Source: Methanofollis aquaemaris (GTDB lineage Archaea > Halobacteriota > Methanomicrobia > Methanomicrobiales > Methanofollaceae). From it: a stretch of DNA of 64,000 bases. Below the pieces are notes generated by a model. That model did no database searches, was not told the origin of the DNA, and saw nothing but the letters and a program-made list of their open reading frames with translations. Where the stretch lies: NCBI RefSeq assembly GCF_017357525.1, contig NZ_CP036172.1:2578561-2642560 (forward strand). The letters run 5' to 3'. Below, piece by piece: positions 1 to 7,660 of this stretch (position 1 is the first letter of the stretch; the number at the start of each line of letters is the position of its first letter). Made by a program: the position numbers and the translations under genes.

Positions 1-6
1 CTCTTT

Positions 7-1782
7 TCAAATGGGGTTCTGAACATCTCCGTATCTGGCTATCGCATAGGGAAATGTATCATCAAGAAGGGAACGGTTTCGATATAACAAAAATCTATAA
101 TTCGATCCTGTGCTGTCATCGTCGTATTCATTAGATGTGTAATACCCATCGATGAGATCTTGAGTCATTGGTGAGATTTCAATCTCTGAAAACGCTTTCA
201 CATCGTCGAAATCCTCTCGCAATAATGTTCGATTGATTTCCTCGATCAGAAACGTAGTAAATGCGGACGTCGGTGCCTTGATGTTATCATACCGCAGAAG
301 CAAGTTTTGCATCCGGTTCGATAACTTACCTCGGATATGATTTGATACCCGGCTCTTTTCAGCCAATAAAGTTAGCAATAAAGTGATATCCTTGATTTCA
401 GTCTTCTTTATAAAGAACGGCGACACCTGCCTCACTCTGACTTTTACCCAAAATTTGTTTTGCTGAGGGTTTTTTTCTTCGATTGTTGGAATAATTGAAT
501 GATACTTTCTCTTTGACGTGGAATACCCCATATCATAATAAATGTCATACCCACAGGTCAGGCCGATCCTGAGAAGCGCATCTTCCTGGCTGTATTCGCC
601 GTCTATCGTCGGCCGGTCAGAAATCTCTCTGAGATCAAAGGAATCAACATTTTTATTTCCTGGAATGGTCAGGGTACGGGCCATATCGGAGATGGCGAGA
701 CTGATCAGACGCATGAAAAGGAGATTACTGAATTTTTCGTCTTTTTTGTGAGTAAATCCATGGTATATCTGGAACGGTTCCCATGTGCCCAAAACAAATT
801 CTGCCAACGCCGCCGGTGAAGATTGGATCAGTGCCAGGATAGGGAGGATCAGGCGTTCCTGTTCGATAGTTTTGAATTGATCATCGAGAATGCCAGGGAA
901 ATGTGTAATGGCATCTATAGAATTTGGGCTATAAGATGGGGGTGAATTATTTTCTTTTTGTATTCTTTCCAGTTTTTCCTTTCTGGGCATACCTTCGGGA
1001 AAAATAGGAATACTATGTTGAGCGAAGAACGGGGTAGAGAAAACCCAATCAGACGCGTTTCTAGTCTTATATCCTGGATGTTTTTCTATTTCCCTGATCT
1101 CATCAAGAATCATCTTTTCAAAATCCGCATCATTTCCCTCTTTTTTATCATCTAATATGGTGAGGACACTTGGGATTTCATCCGGGGCGAAATCGAAAAT
1201 ATCATGTTTGCTTATGATCGACACCTGCTTCTCAAATAATCTCGTCCTGACCAGATCTTCAGTGATGATATTTCTGCAATATGAGTGACTCAACATTTCG
1301 ACTCTTTCATAGGCATCACAATTTTGCATCAGGAAAAGAAGGACTGATTTAAAGGTTTCAAAATCACTTTTTAAAAAATACTGAGTTGTTTCCTGGAATT
1401 TTTTCTGGGTCCGCTTTTTTTCAACTCGTTCAAATATTCCCAGATCAACCAATTTTCTGCACGTCTTCCCCGCTGTTGGAATTGTAACGGCGTGGATATC
1501 CTTCACATAACCATCATCATATCTAGAACGGTAACTGCCCTCTTCCTCCGGATTGACATATTTATGCGTGGTCAGACGCGCAACGATATCGTCGGGATAG
1601 GAATAGAAATGGTTTGGAGCCAGATATAGTGGGTCGAATCCTTTCATCCTGCGGCGAGGATTGTGTTTGGCATTCTCAATTGCGAAACCCTCCTGGATAA
1701 TGAATAATTTTAAAATAATCCATTCCTTTTCTGTTAGTTTTGGTACCTGAGTCATTTTAAAAATCTCAAACGGTTTTATCAC
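7..1782 (-). CDS. Unknown 591-aa protein with N-terminal winged-helix-like region, divergent from viperin
   Basis: I do not recognise the family. Residues about 15-155 look like a winged-helix module: an alpha-helical start, then a recognition-helix-like stretch (TAGKTCRKLVDLGIFERVEK) and a basic wing. The remainder is hydrophilic and mixed alpha/beta, with no signal peptide, membrane segment or obvious catalytic motif. The longest frame begins at a GTG; an internal ATG at 1755 (MTQVPKLTEKEW) is an equally good or better start. Base composition is much more AT-rich than the genes after 3 kb, as for the viperin gene next door, which suggests shared acquisition. It could be a regulator or a partner of the viperin. 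Nothing in the sequence proves either role. Confidence 0.75.
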   Translation of the reverse strand: MIKPFEIFKMTQVPKLTEKEWIILKLFIIQEGFAIENAKHNPRRRMKGFDPLYLAPNHFYSYPDDIVARLTTHKYVNPEEEGSYRSRYDDGYVKDIHAVTIPTAGKTCRKLVDLGIFERVEKKRTQKKFQETTQYFLKSDFETFKSVLLFLMQNCDAYERVEMLSHSYCRNIITEDLVRTRLFEKQVSIISKHDIFDFAPDEIPSVLTILDDKKEGNDADFEKMILDEIREIEKHPGYKTRNASDWVFSTPFFAQHSIPIFPEGMPRKEKLERIQKENNSPPSYSPNSIDAITHFPGILDDQFKTIEQERLILPILALIQSSPAALAEFVLGTWEPFQIYHGFTHKKDEKFSNLLFMRLISLAISDMARTLTIPGNKNVDSFDLREISDRPTIDGEYSQEDALLRIGLTCGYDIYYDMGYSTSKRKYHSIIPTIEEKNPQQNKFWVKVRVRQVSPFFIKKTEIKDITLLLTLLAEKSRVSNHIRGKLSNRMQNLLLRYDNIKAPTSAFTTFLIEEINRTLLREDFDDVKAFSEIEISPMTQDLIDGYYTSNEYDDDSTGSNYRFLLYRNRSLLDDTFPYAIARYGDVQNPI

Positions 1783-1800
1783 TCATTGTCAGTTGATTTG

Positions 1801-1815
1801 TGGTATATATATTTT
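1801..1815. promoter_or_regulatory. TATA-rich divergent promoter between the 591-aa gene and viperin
   Basis: The run TATATATATTTT lies about 25 nt upstream of the minus-strand start region and about 80 nt before the plus-strand ATG at 1893. A symmetric TATA core can serve both directions. Its position argues that the GTG at 1800 is not the viperin start, because the TATA would lie inside that reading frame. Confidence 0.4.
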
Positions 1816-1892
1816 CACATTGGGTAAAGCATTGGTTCAAGTTCTTTACGGCGACATTTTGCCTATTAGTTCCTAGATTTAACGTATTATTC

Positions 1893-2723
1893 ATGCCCCA
1901 ACTGCTTCCCAGATCAGCGAACTGGCATATGACCTCTGCATGCAACTACCACTGCAAGTTTTGCTGTATGCAAAAACTCACTGGCGACCTCACTTCAATG
2001 ACCCGGGCAGAAGAAGTCCTGCACCATCTGAAACGTCTGGGGATTGAGAAGATCAATTTTGTCGGTGGCGAACCTTTGTGTAGTTCCTGGATATATGATG
2101 TTACCCAGCGTGCGAAGGAGATGGGGTTCGTCGTTGGAATCACCAGCAACGGCGCTCTGCTGACTGAAAATACACTGAACCGGCTATCCGGTTCGGTGGA
2201 TTGGATTGGTCTTTCCATTGACTCAGCATCTGATGAAATTGAAAAACGTCTGGGCCGCGGCGATGGTTCCCACGTCAGGCATTGTACCGAAGTATCAGAG
2301 ATGGTTCAGGGTCTTGGAATAAAATTAAAGATCAACACGACGGTTACGAAACTGACCTGCCAGGAAGATATGCGCGAGTTTATCCGGAGCATCAATCCTG
2401 ACCGCTGGAAAGTTTTCCAGTTCCTCCATGTTCCCGGTCAAAACGATGACGCAGTTGCATCTCTCGGGATAACTGATGAGGAGTTTTCCTGGTTCCGGTA
2501 CATCAATCAAGATCTTCGGTTACGACACGGCACATCTCCGGTCTTTGAGTCTGCGGACTGTATGTTAGATTCATATCTGATGCTTACTCCTTCTGGCTCG
2601 ATCTTTTTGAACACAGAATTTCCGTTTCGGGAGTATCCTATCGAATCCGTAAGTGCCGACATGCTGCCGAGGATTCTCAATGTTGAAAATTATTTTTCGA
2701 GAGGTGCGGTTTATGCCTGGTGA
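1893..2723 (+). CDS. Prokaryotic viperin-like radical SAM enzyme (pVip)
   Basis: Radical SAM protein of the viperin family. Known viperins use SAM to convert a nucleoside triphosphate into its 3'-deoxy-3',4'-didehydro form, a chain terminator of viral polymerases. With the ATG at 1893 the protein has 276 aa. The cluster motif CNYHCKFCC gives Cys17/21/24, followed by GIEKINFVGGEP (about 50-61), ITSNGALL, DSASDE with a GRGDG loop, KINTTVTK and NPDRWKVFQ (about 168-176). The last four are arranged as in animal viperin (SNGSLI, GRGQG, KINSVINR, NPVRWKVFQ). The C terminus ends in ...GAVYAW, like the aromatic tail of animal viperin. An upstream GTG at 1800 would add 31 mostly hydrophobic residues but overlaps a TATA-like run. 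No nucleotide kinase gene is adjacent. The nucleotide substrate cannot be predicted. Confidence 0.9.
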   Translation: MPQLLPRSANWHMTSACNYHCKFCCMQKLTGDLTSMTRAEEVLHHLKRLGIEKINFVGGEPLCSSWIYDVTQRAKEMGFVVGITSNGALLTENTLNRLSGSVDWIGLSIDSASDEIEKRLGRGDGSHVRHCTEVSEMVQGLGIKLKINTTVTKLTCQEDMREFIRSINPDRWKVFQFLHVPGQNDDAVASLGITDEEFSWFRYINQDLRLRHGTSPVFESADCMLDSYLMLTPSGSIFLNTEFPFREYPIESVSADMLPRILNVENYFSRGAVYAW

Positions 2724-2857
2724 TAAAACTATACATCCTCTTGATCTTATCTCTGGTTTCAGGATCTCCAGTGGAGGTGTTGATATGTAGTGCGCAGCAT
2801 CAGAACATCGTAAAGTGAGGTATAGTATTTTGAATACATAGAAAATGGAGGAAAGTT

Positions 2858-2986
2858 ATGGCAAGCAATCAACGTGCAGATGTAAAGAATCCGAACAATG
2901 CGAGTTATAAGGCAGCAGCAGATAATCGGTCAAATCAGATGAATCCCAATCATGCCCCATCAAAAAGCGGTGGAAATAAGAAGTAA
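2858..2986 (+). CDS. 42-aa Asn-rich small protein
   Basis: Short frame with a strong Shine-Dalgarno (GGAGGA at 2847-2852) 5 nt before its ATG. It encodes a very hydrophilic peptide built from two imperfect repeats, SNQRADVKNPNNASYK and DNRSNQMNPNHAPSK. The shape resembles widespread small Asn/Pro-rich hypothetical proteins, but I cannot name a family. It lies 134 nt downstream of the viperin stop and may be part of the same island. It is probably disordered, with no membrane segment. The good ribosome site and the internal repeat make it likely to be a real gene. Confidence 0.65.
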   Translation: MASNQRADVKNPNNASYKAAADNRSNQMNPNHAPSKSGGNKK

Positions 2987-3149
2987 TTTTTTCATCTTTT
3001 TCCAAACTTTCAATCATTTTTCGATGATTCCTGATCGGTTGCCCTGATCATAGAATCTTCACCCCCCTCTCGCGAGGAGTTGATCAAGGGTCCTTCCCCG
3101 CCCACAACCTTCTTATCCCCCATGACCCCATCCCGCCCCGGTGGAACCA

Positions 3150-3878
3150 ATGAAAATCGTGGCATTCAACGGGAGCCCCAGGGCCGAGGAGAGCGGCACC
3201 CACGTCATGGTCGACGCCTTTCTCGAAGGGGCGGCACAGGCGGACGCCGAGGTGGAGAACGTCTTCCTCGCACGCAAAAAGATCGATCACTGCCTCGGGT
3301 GTTTTCAGTGCTGGGCGTCGCCGGTAGGGAAGTGCGTGCTGAAAGACGACATGGACGATCTCATCAGCCGCTACTCCGCCGCCGACATCGTCGTCTTTGC
3401 GACGCCGCTTCACAACGACAACGTCTCCAGTCACCTGAAGGTCTTCATCGACCGTCTGCTGCCGATCGGAGATCCCCATTTTGCGGTGGACGAAGGGGGA
3501 GAGACGGTACACCCTTCGCGGGGCGGGAAGATCCCGAAGTTCGTGATGATCTCGAACTGCGGTTTCCCCGAACAGAGCCATTTTCAGGTGCTCAGGCTGC
3601 TGACGAAGCGGATGGCACGCAACTACAAGACCGAGTTCATCGCCGAGATCTATCGCAGCGGCGGGCCCTGGTTGACCGAACCGGCCGCCGCGGAGGCGGT
3701 CGCTGCGTACCGGGAGCAGGTGCGGGCGGCCGGGGAAGAGGTGGTGACGGCCGGCCGGCTCTCCGAAGAGACGAGGGAGCGCCTCGAACAACCGCTCATC
3801 CCGTCGCCGGATTTTCTCGATTTCTACCGGCAGGAGGTCAACCGGTACTGGGACGACCTGTGGGCTGAGCGGGGATAG
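3150..3878 (+). CDS. NADPH-dependent FMN reductase / iron-sulfur flavoprotein family
   Basis: Flavodoxin-fold oxidoreductase of about 242 aa. The N terminus has the phosphate-binding loop for FMN (AFNGSPRAEESGTH). A short cysteine segment follows (CLGCFQC...GKCVLKDDM), then ATPLHNDNVSSHLKVFIDRL, typical of NADPH-dependent FMN reductases and methanogen iron-sulfur flavoproteins. The compact CxxCxxC-type spacing is as seen in Isf-like proteins, so a redox role with a cluster or thiols is plausible. The ATG at 3150 is chosen over the in-frame GTG at 3141 because GGTGG lies about 7 nt before it. It stands alone, with no operon partner close by. Confidence 0.85.
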   Translation: MKIVAFNGSPRAEESGTHVMVDAFLEGAAQADAEVENVFLARKKIDHCLGCFQCWASPVGKCVLKDDMDDLISRYSAADIVVFATPLHNDNVSSHLKVFIDRLLPIGDPHFAVDEGGETVHPSRGGKIPKFVMISNCGFPEQSHFQVLRLLTKRMARNYKTEFIAEIYRSGGPWLTEPAAAEAVAAYREQVRAAGEEVVTAGRLSEETRERLEQPLIPSPDFLDFYRQEVNRYWDDLWAERG

Positions 3879-4612
3879 GGTCGGTGCCCTGGCCCCTCTG
3901 ATATCCATATTTTGGGCTCTATTTTTGATTTCCGGCCATTCAATTCAGTCAGGACGGGCCGAGTTTCGGTAATCGGCATTTAAAGGTTAAATTGCGGATC
4001 CGCCGCCGGAAACCGCCCTTGTATCCGGCTGAGGACGAGTTTTCTGGCGGGAGATGATTCATGGGTTGAGTTGGCGTGTCGAGGAGACGAGAGGAGGCGA
4101 TAAAACGAGCGGAAATCGACGCGAATTGGGGGAGAGCAGGTATGCCTGTTGCGGCCGGATTCCACAGGATCCAGGAGAGGAGATGGCAGTGTGGATACCT
4201 GTGCGGCGATCCGCCATTCCTTTGGTGAGCGTTGGAAAGGAAGGCTACTTTCGTTATTGAGCAGAAGATGAAGAAGAGTGAACACTGGAGTGTCATCTCT
4301 CTCATATGAACGATAGATAGCATGATCCCCTTGGAGAAGGTGACCGGTCGCAACAGTGTGCGGGCTTTTTACACCGAAGAAGAGGTTCTCATTATTCTGA
4401 TATGCATAGACACGACACACAAGCGACATATAACCATACAAATATACTTCTAGTCGAGGACGCCTGAATAGGTGTCCCGTCGGGGTCGGCGAACTTGACG
4501 AGAGTACTTCCCGACCTCAACACTTCGCACGGAGGCCAGGTTGCTGTTGGTCATCATCTTTGATACCTATTGTGACGCCGTGCTTTCGGGTAGGAGCAAG
4601 GAGGAATTAGAC
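3879..4612. other. 734-bp gap without a convincing gene
   Basis: Short frames on both strands lack good starts or recognisable sequence. On the minus strand, 4451-4508 reads STLVKFADPDGTPI, which resembles the end of a VOC/glyoxalase domain and may be a gene remnant. A good ribosome site (AAGGAGG at 4598-4604) at the right edge belongs to the next gene. Confidence 0.5.
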
Positions 4613-5071
4613 ATGGAAAGAAAAAAAGGCATCCTGGCTATTTTCTTTGCAACAATCCTTGTTACAACGTTCTTTGTGCCAGCAGCCGGTGCAACCCCCA
4701 TCACACCATTCGCGATGAGAGACCTTGGATCAATGTACACCAATGGTACAGCAGACACTGCTGTAGCATATGGTGCAGGATCGGTCACAGCACCACCAGG
4801 ATGGAATATCTTCTCCGTTGACTGCCATAACTCAGGTGATGTGGACAACGATGGACAGGGAGCGGTTTTCACATTGAAAATCTGGGATGACAATGACGTC
4901 TGTCACACCGATAGATGGGAGACTGACCGTGCAGGATCGCACGCTCTTCAAATCAGGGTCAACATAAAAAATCCAAATGAATCCAGATATGAACTCTACT
5001 GTCAGACAAACACCTGGTTTGATGCGATTCAGGCAGAAGACACTTATGAAGACGATCTTATTTTCAGGTGA
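4613..5071 (+). CDS. Secreted beta-rich protein, unknown function
   Basis: 152-aa exported protein. The start at 4613 follows AAGGAGG at 8 nt. Residues 1-30 form a signal peptide (KKKGILAIFFATILVTTFFV then PAAGATP). The mature part has a pattern of FSVDCHNSGDVDNDG, AVFTLKIWDDNDVCHTDRW and TDRAGSHALQIRVNI. This pattern recurs in the next gene (FTCHDKNDG, YTMTVWDASG, RDRTGTKTIELHF), so the two probably share a beta-sandwich domain. It heads a run of exported and membrane genes. Function is unknown. Confidence 0.75.
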   Translation: MERKKGILAIFFATILVTTFFVPAAGATPITPFAMRDLGSMYTNGTADTAVAYGAGSVTAPPGWNIFSVDCHNSGDVDNDGQGAVFTLKIWDDNDVCHTDRWETDRAGSHALQIRVNIKNPNESRYELYCQTNTWFDAIQAEDTYEDDLIFR

Positions 5072-5144
5072 ATGTTCTCAGACCTGCACCCCAAAGGGAG
5101 TGTCTCCATTTTTCGGTATGATGATTGATTCTTGATGAGGGAAG

Positions 5145-5633
5145 ATGATGAAGAGGCAGAGATGGATCATTGGTATCGTGATTGTTGTGTCCCTTGCTGT
5201 CGTACTTGGTGCCGCGGTTATGATGTTCTGGTGGGGTGAGGAGGTGGTTTCCAGTGATATGGTCGAGGGAAAAATCTATTTTGATGACAACCTCTCCAAA
5301 GGTGGCACCTATTCCCTGGGCGAGGCTCACACCGATCCAGAAAATAATGAGACCTGGGTATATCCTGGCCCTGATCTCAGGACCGGAATGAAACGGCAAT
5401 GTTTTCTTTTCACCTGTCATGACAAGAATGACGGCATCTTCGACCGCAACCGCGCCACCTACACGATGACCGTCTGGGACGCATCAGGCAGGGAGTACAA
5501 AACGTCATATTCACGGGACCGGACCGGAACAAAAACAATAGAACTCCACTTTACCCCGCGGCAGGCGGGAGAAGGAGGGTTCAGACTCACTGCAACAAAC
5601 ATTAGGTGGGTACCCGGCTGGGTGTCGAGATGA
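5145..5633 (+). CDS. Membrane-anchored beta-rich protein, paralog of preceding gene
   Basis: 162 aa with a single N-terminal membrane anchor (IIGIVIVVSLAVVLGAAVMM). The exterior domain carries FTCHDKNDG, a YTMTVWDASG strand and an RDRTGTKTIELHF strand, matching the order of motifs in the gene at 4613. The gene ends in a 4-nt ATGA overlap with the next gene at 5630, indicating translational coupling. No catalytic motif is seen. It is likely an envelope protein; the function is unknown. Confidence 0.75.
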   Translation: MMKRQRWIIGIVIVVSLAVVLGAAVMMFWWGEEVVSSDMVEGKIYFDDNLSKGGTYSLGEAHTDPENNETWVYPGPDLRTGMKRQCFLFTCHDKNDGIFDRNRATYTMTVWDASGREYKTSYSRDRTGTKTIELHFTPRQAGEGGFRLTATNIRWVPGWVSR

Positions 5634-6613
5634 ATAGAAAAATATCTTTTTTTCTCTCTCTTTTTGTTGTCCTTGCAGTATTCGTCATCTTCATCTTCAT
5701 CTCCTTCTCCGGCTCCGGGCAGGCCGATCCCGTCCGGCAAAGCCCTTCTCCCTCGCCAACCCCTCCAGAGACGACAACCCCCGCCACAGAAATCACCAAA
5801 GAAGAGGCGAAGGCCATCGCCGCCGACGCCTTCCCTGAGATTGTCGGTCCTGACACAGCGAAGGTCAGGTTCGAGCAGATTACCGACGCACTTGGGGAAC
5901 GCCGCTCATGGGAAGTCGACGACTACAGCGCCAACCTCAACGTCGAGGGTGCGAGACATGCTCAGGTCTGGGTGGATGCGGCCACCGGCGAGATCATGGA
6001 GTTTGCCATCCATACCGGTAAAAAGGGGCGACCTGACGACCCTGTCCTCAGCGAGGAAGAAGCGTGTGCATGTGCCGATGAATTCTTTCAGGGAAGAGAA
6101 GAAGGTGCCATTCTGGAACGGCGGCCTGATGTACTCTACCAGACCTACACCAGCCTAGTGGAAGGCGGGAAGGAGGTGGCCGGATTCTATCGGATCTGGT
6201 ATGCCCGCCTTGTAAGGGAGGTGCCGTGCAGCGGCGACGGGTGCGACCTTGAAGTTGACGCGGTCAACGGAGAGACGAGGCGGTTCTGCAAAACCTGGGC
6301 ACTCGACGAAAGTCGCTGCCGTGCCGACACCACCCCTTCGATACAGGCAGAAGAGGCGGAGGAACGTGCAGGGGCATATCTCAAGGAAACCTACGGGGAT
6401 CTGCCGGGGCTCACTATCCACACCACACTCCTGAAGTGGGCGGACCATCCTTTCTGGGCCAGAGACCCGTCCACCGCCGTGCCTCTCGGGTGGGAGGTCA
6501 CCTTCGACAACGACCACTACCGCTCGCTCACATGGCCGAGAAACGCCACGGCCTGGGTCGACGCCCACACCGGCGAGGTCTTTGCCTGCGACTATCGCCC
6601 TGACCTGACCTGA
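5630..6613 (+). CDS. Membrane-anchored protein with PepSY-like repeats
   Basis: About 327 aa from the ATG at 5630, which overlaps the previous stop (ATGA). An N-terminal hydrophobic anchor (about 6-27) and a Pro/Thr-rich linker are followed by repeated segments of the form 'TKEEAKAIAADAFPEI ... AQVWVDAATGEIMEF', then 'AEEAEERAGAYLKETYG ... AWVDAHTGEVFA'. Alternating 'EA..A..' helices and 'VDA.TGE' hairpins are typical of PepSY/YcdB-type extracytoplasmic modules. Two or three copies appear to be present. It sits 11 nt before an ABC-2 permease gene, so the proteins may act together at the envelope. The role is unknown. Confidence 0.75.
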   Translation: MNRKISFFLSLFVVLAVFVIFIFISFSGSGQADPVRQSPSPSPTPPETTTPATEITKEEAKAIAADAFPEIVGPDTAKVRFEQITDALGERRSWEVDDYSANLNVEGARHAQVWVDAATGEIMEFAIHTGKKGRPDDPVLSEEEACACADEFFQGREEGAILERRPDVLYQTYTSLVEGGKEVAGFYRIWYARLVREVPCSGDGCDLEVDAVNGETRRFCKTWALDESRCRADTTPSIQAEEAEERAGAYLKETYGDLPGLTIHTTLLKWADHPFWARDPSTAVPLGWEVTFDNDHYRSLTWPRNATAWVDAHTGEVFACDYRPDLT

Positions 6614-6624
6614 AGGAGGACGCA

Positions 6625-7644
6625 ATGGAGAGCAGACGGATCTTCATCATCGCCGGGAAAGAATTTGCCGAGACCCTCAGGGGCCGGCGTTTCTTGATGG
6701 TGCTCGGGATCTTCCTGATCATCGCCTTCATCGGCACCCTGCAGGGCATCCAGAGTTATACCGCCGACCTCGACCACTACACCCAGGCCCTGACCATGGG
6801 TGCGGAGTCGGTCTCGCCTCTCTGGCAGGTGCGGCCGACGCTCCTGGACGTCTTTTACCGGATGGGCGAGATGGTCGCGGTCCTGGGGGCGGTGCTCGGG
6901 ATCGCCGTGGGATTTGATCTCATCTCAGGCGAGAAAGAGGAGAAGTCGCTGAAGATCCTCCTCTCTCACCCGGTGTACCGCGACGAGGTGATCACCGGCA
7001 AGGCTCTCGGCGGGGTGGCGGTCCTCACCCTCACAGCCGTGACCGCCCTGCTCATCACCCTTGCCGTCCTCCTCCTCTCGGGCCACATGCCTCTCCCCGG
7101 AGAGTGGGGTCAGATCTTCCTCTTCGGCGCCTTCTCCCTCCTTTACCTCGTCGGGTGCTTTGCGATCGCCCTGGCGATGTCGACGGTTGCACGCCGGAGC
7201 GGCGAGGCGCTGATGTACAGTCTGGTCTGTTTCTTCTTCCTCTCCCTGGTGATGCCGGCCGCCGGGCTCGTCGTCGCCGACGCCGTCGTCGGCGAGGCAC
7301 CTGAGAAGGTGCCCGCCGGGGGCGATCTCGACGACTGGTACGACTACCAGGAGAGATGGGAGGCATGGGAGCACCGCACCGAACTGCGGGCGGCCGTCCT
7401 CTCGACCGGGAAACTCTTCTCGCCCGAGCAGAACTTCCATGCGATCAGCCAGGCGATCACCCGGCCCCAAAAATATCTGATCATGCGCGGGCAGGCCGAC
7501 GACCCCTGGCACCGCCCCGACGAAGAACCCGACTATGGCGTGGTGCTCGGCTACCTCTGGCAGAACGTCGTCGCGCTCTTTCTCATCCCGGCGATCTTCT
7601 TCGGGTTTGCCTATGTGCGGTTCCTGAGGATCGACCTGAGGTGA
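6625..7644 (+). CDS. ABC-2 type transporter permease
   Basis: 339 aa, starting after AAGGAGG. It has an N-terminal cytoplasmic stretch (FIIAGKEFAETLRGRRFL), a first membrane helix, a long exterior loop, then the ABC-2 hallmark AVGFDLISGEKEEKSLKILL followed by SHPVYRDEVITGKALGG. Four or five further helices complete it. This architecture matches NosY/NatB-type permeases used for export or for maintenance of envelope proteins. No ATP-binding subunit is encoded nearby, so it must pair with a distant ATPase. It is the last gene of the 4.6-7.6 kb run and converges with the next gene. Confidence 0.85.
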   Translation: MESRRIFIIAGKEFAETLRGRRFLMVLGIFLIIAFIGTLQGIQSYTADLDHYTQALTMGAESVSPLWQVRPTLLDVFYRMGEMVAVLGAVLGIAVGFDLISGEKEEKSLKILLSHPVYRDEVITGKALGGVAVLTLTAVTALLITLAVLLLSGHMPLPGEWGQIFLFGAFSLLYLVGCFAIALAMSTVARRSGEALMYSLVCFFFLSLVMPAAGLVVADAVVGEAPEKVPAGGDLDDWYDYQERWEAWEHRTELRAAVLSTGKLFSPEQNFHAISQAITRPQKYLIMRGQADDPWHRPDEEPDYGVVLGYLWQNVVALFLIPAIFFGFAYVRFLRIDLR

Positions 7645-7660
7645 GGCATCATGTTCTCTC

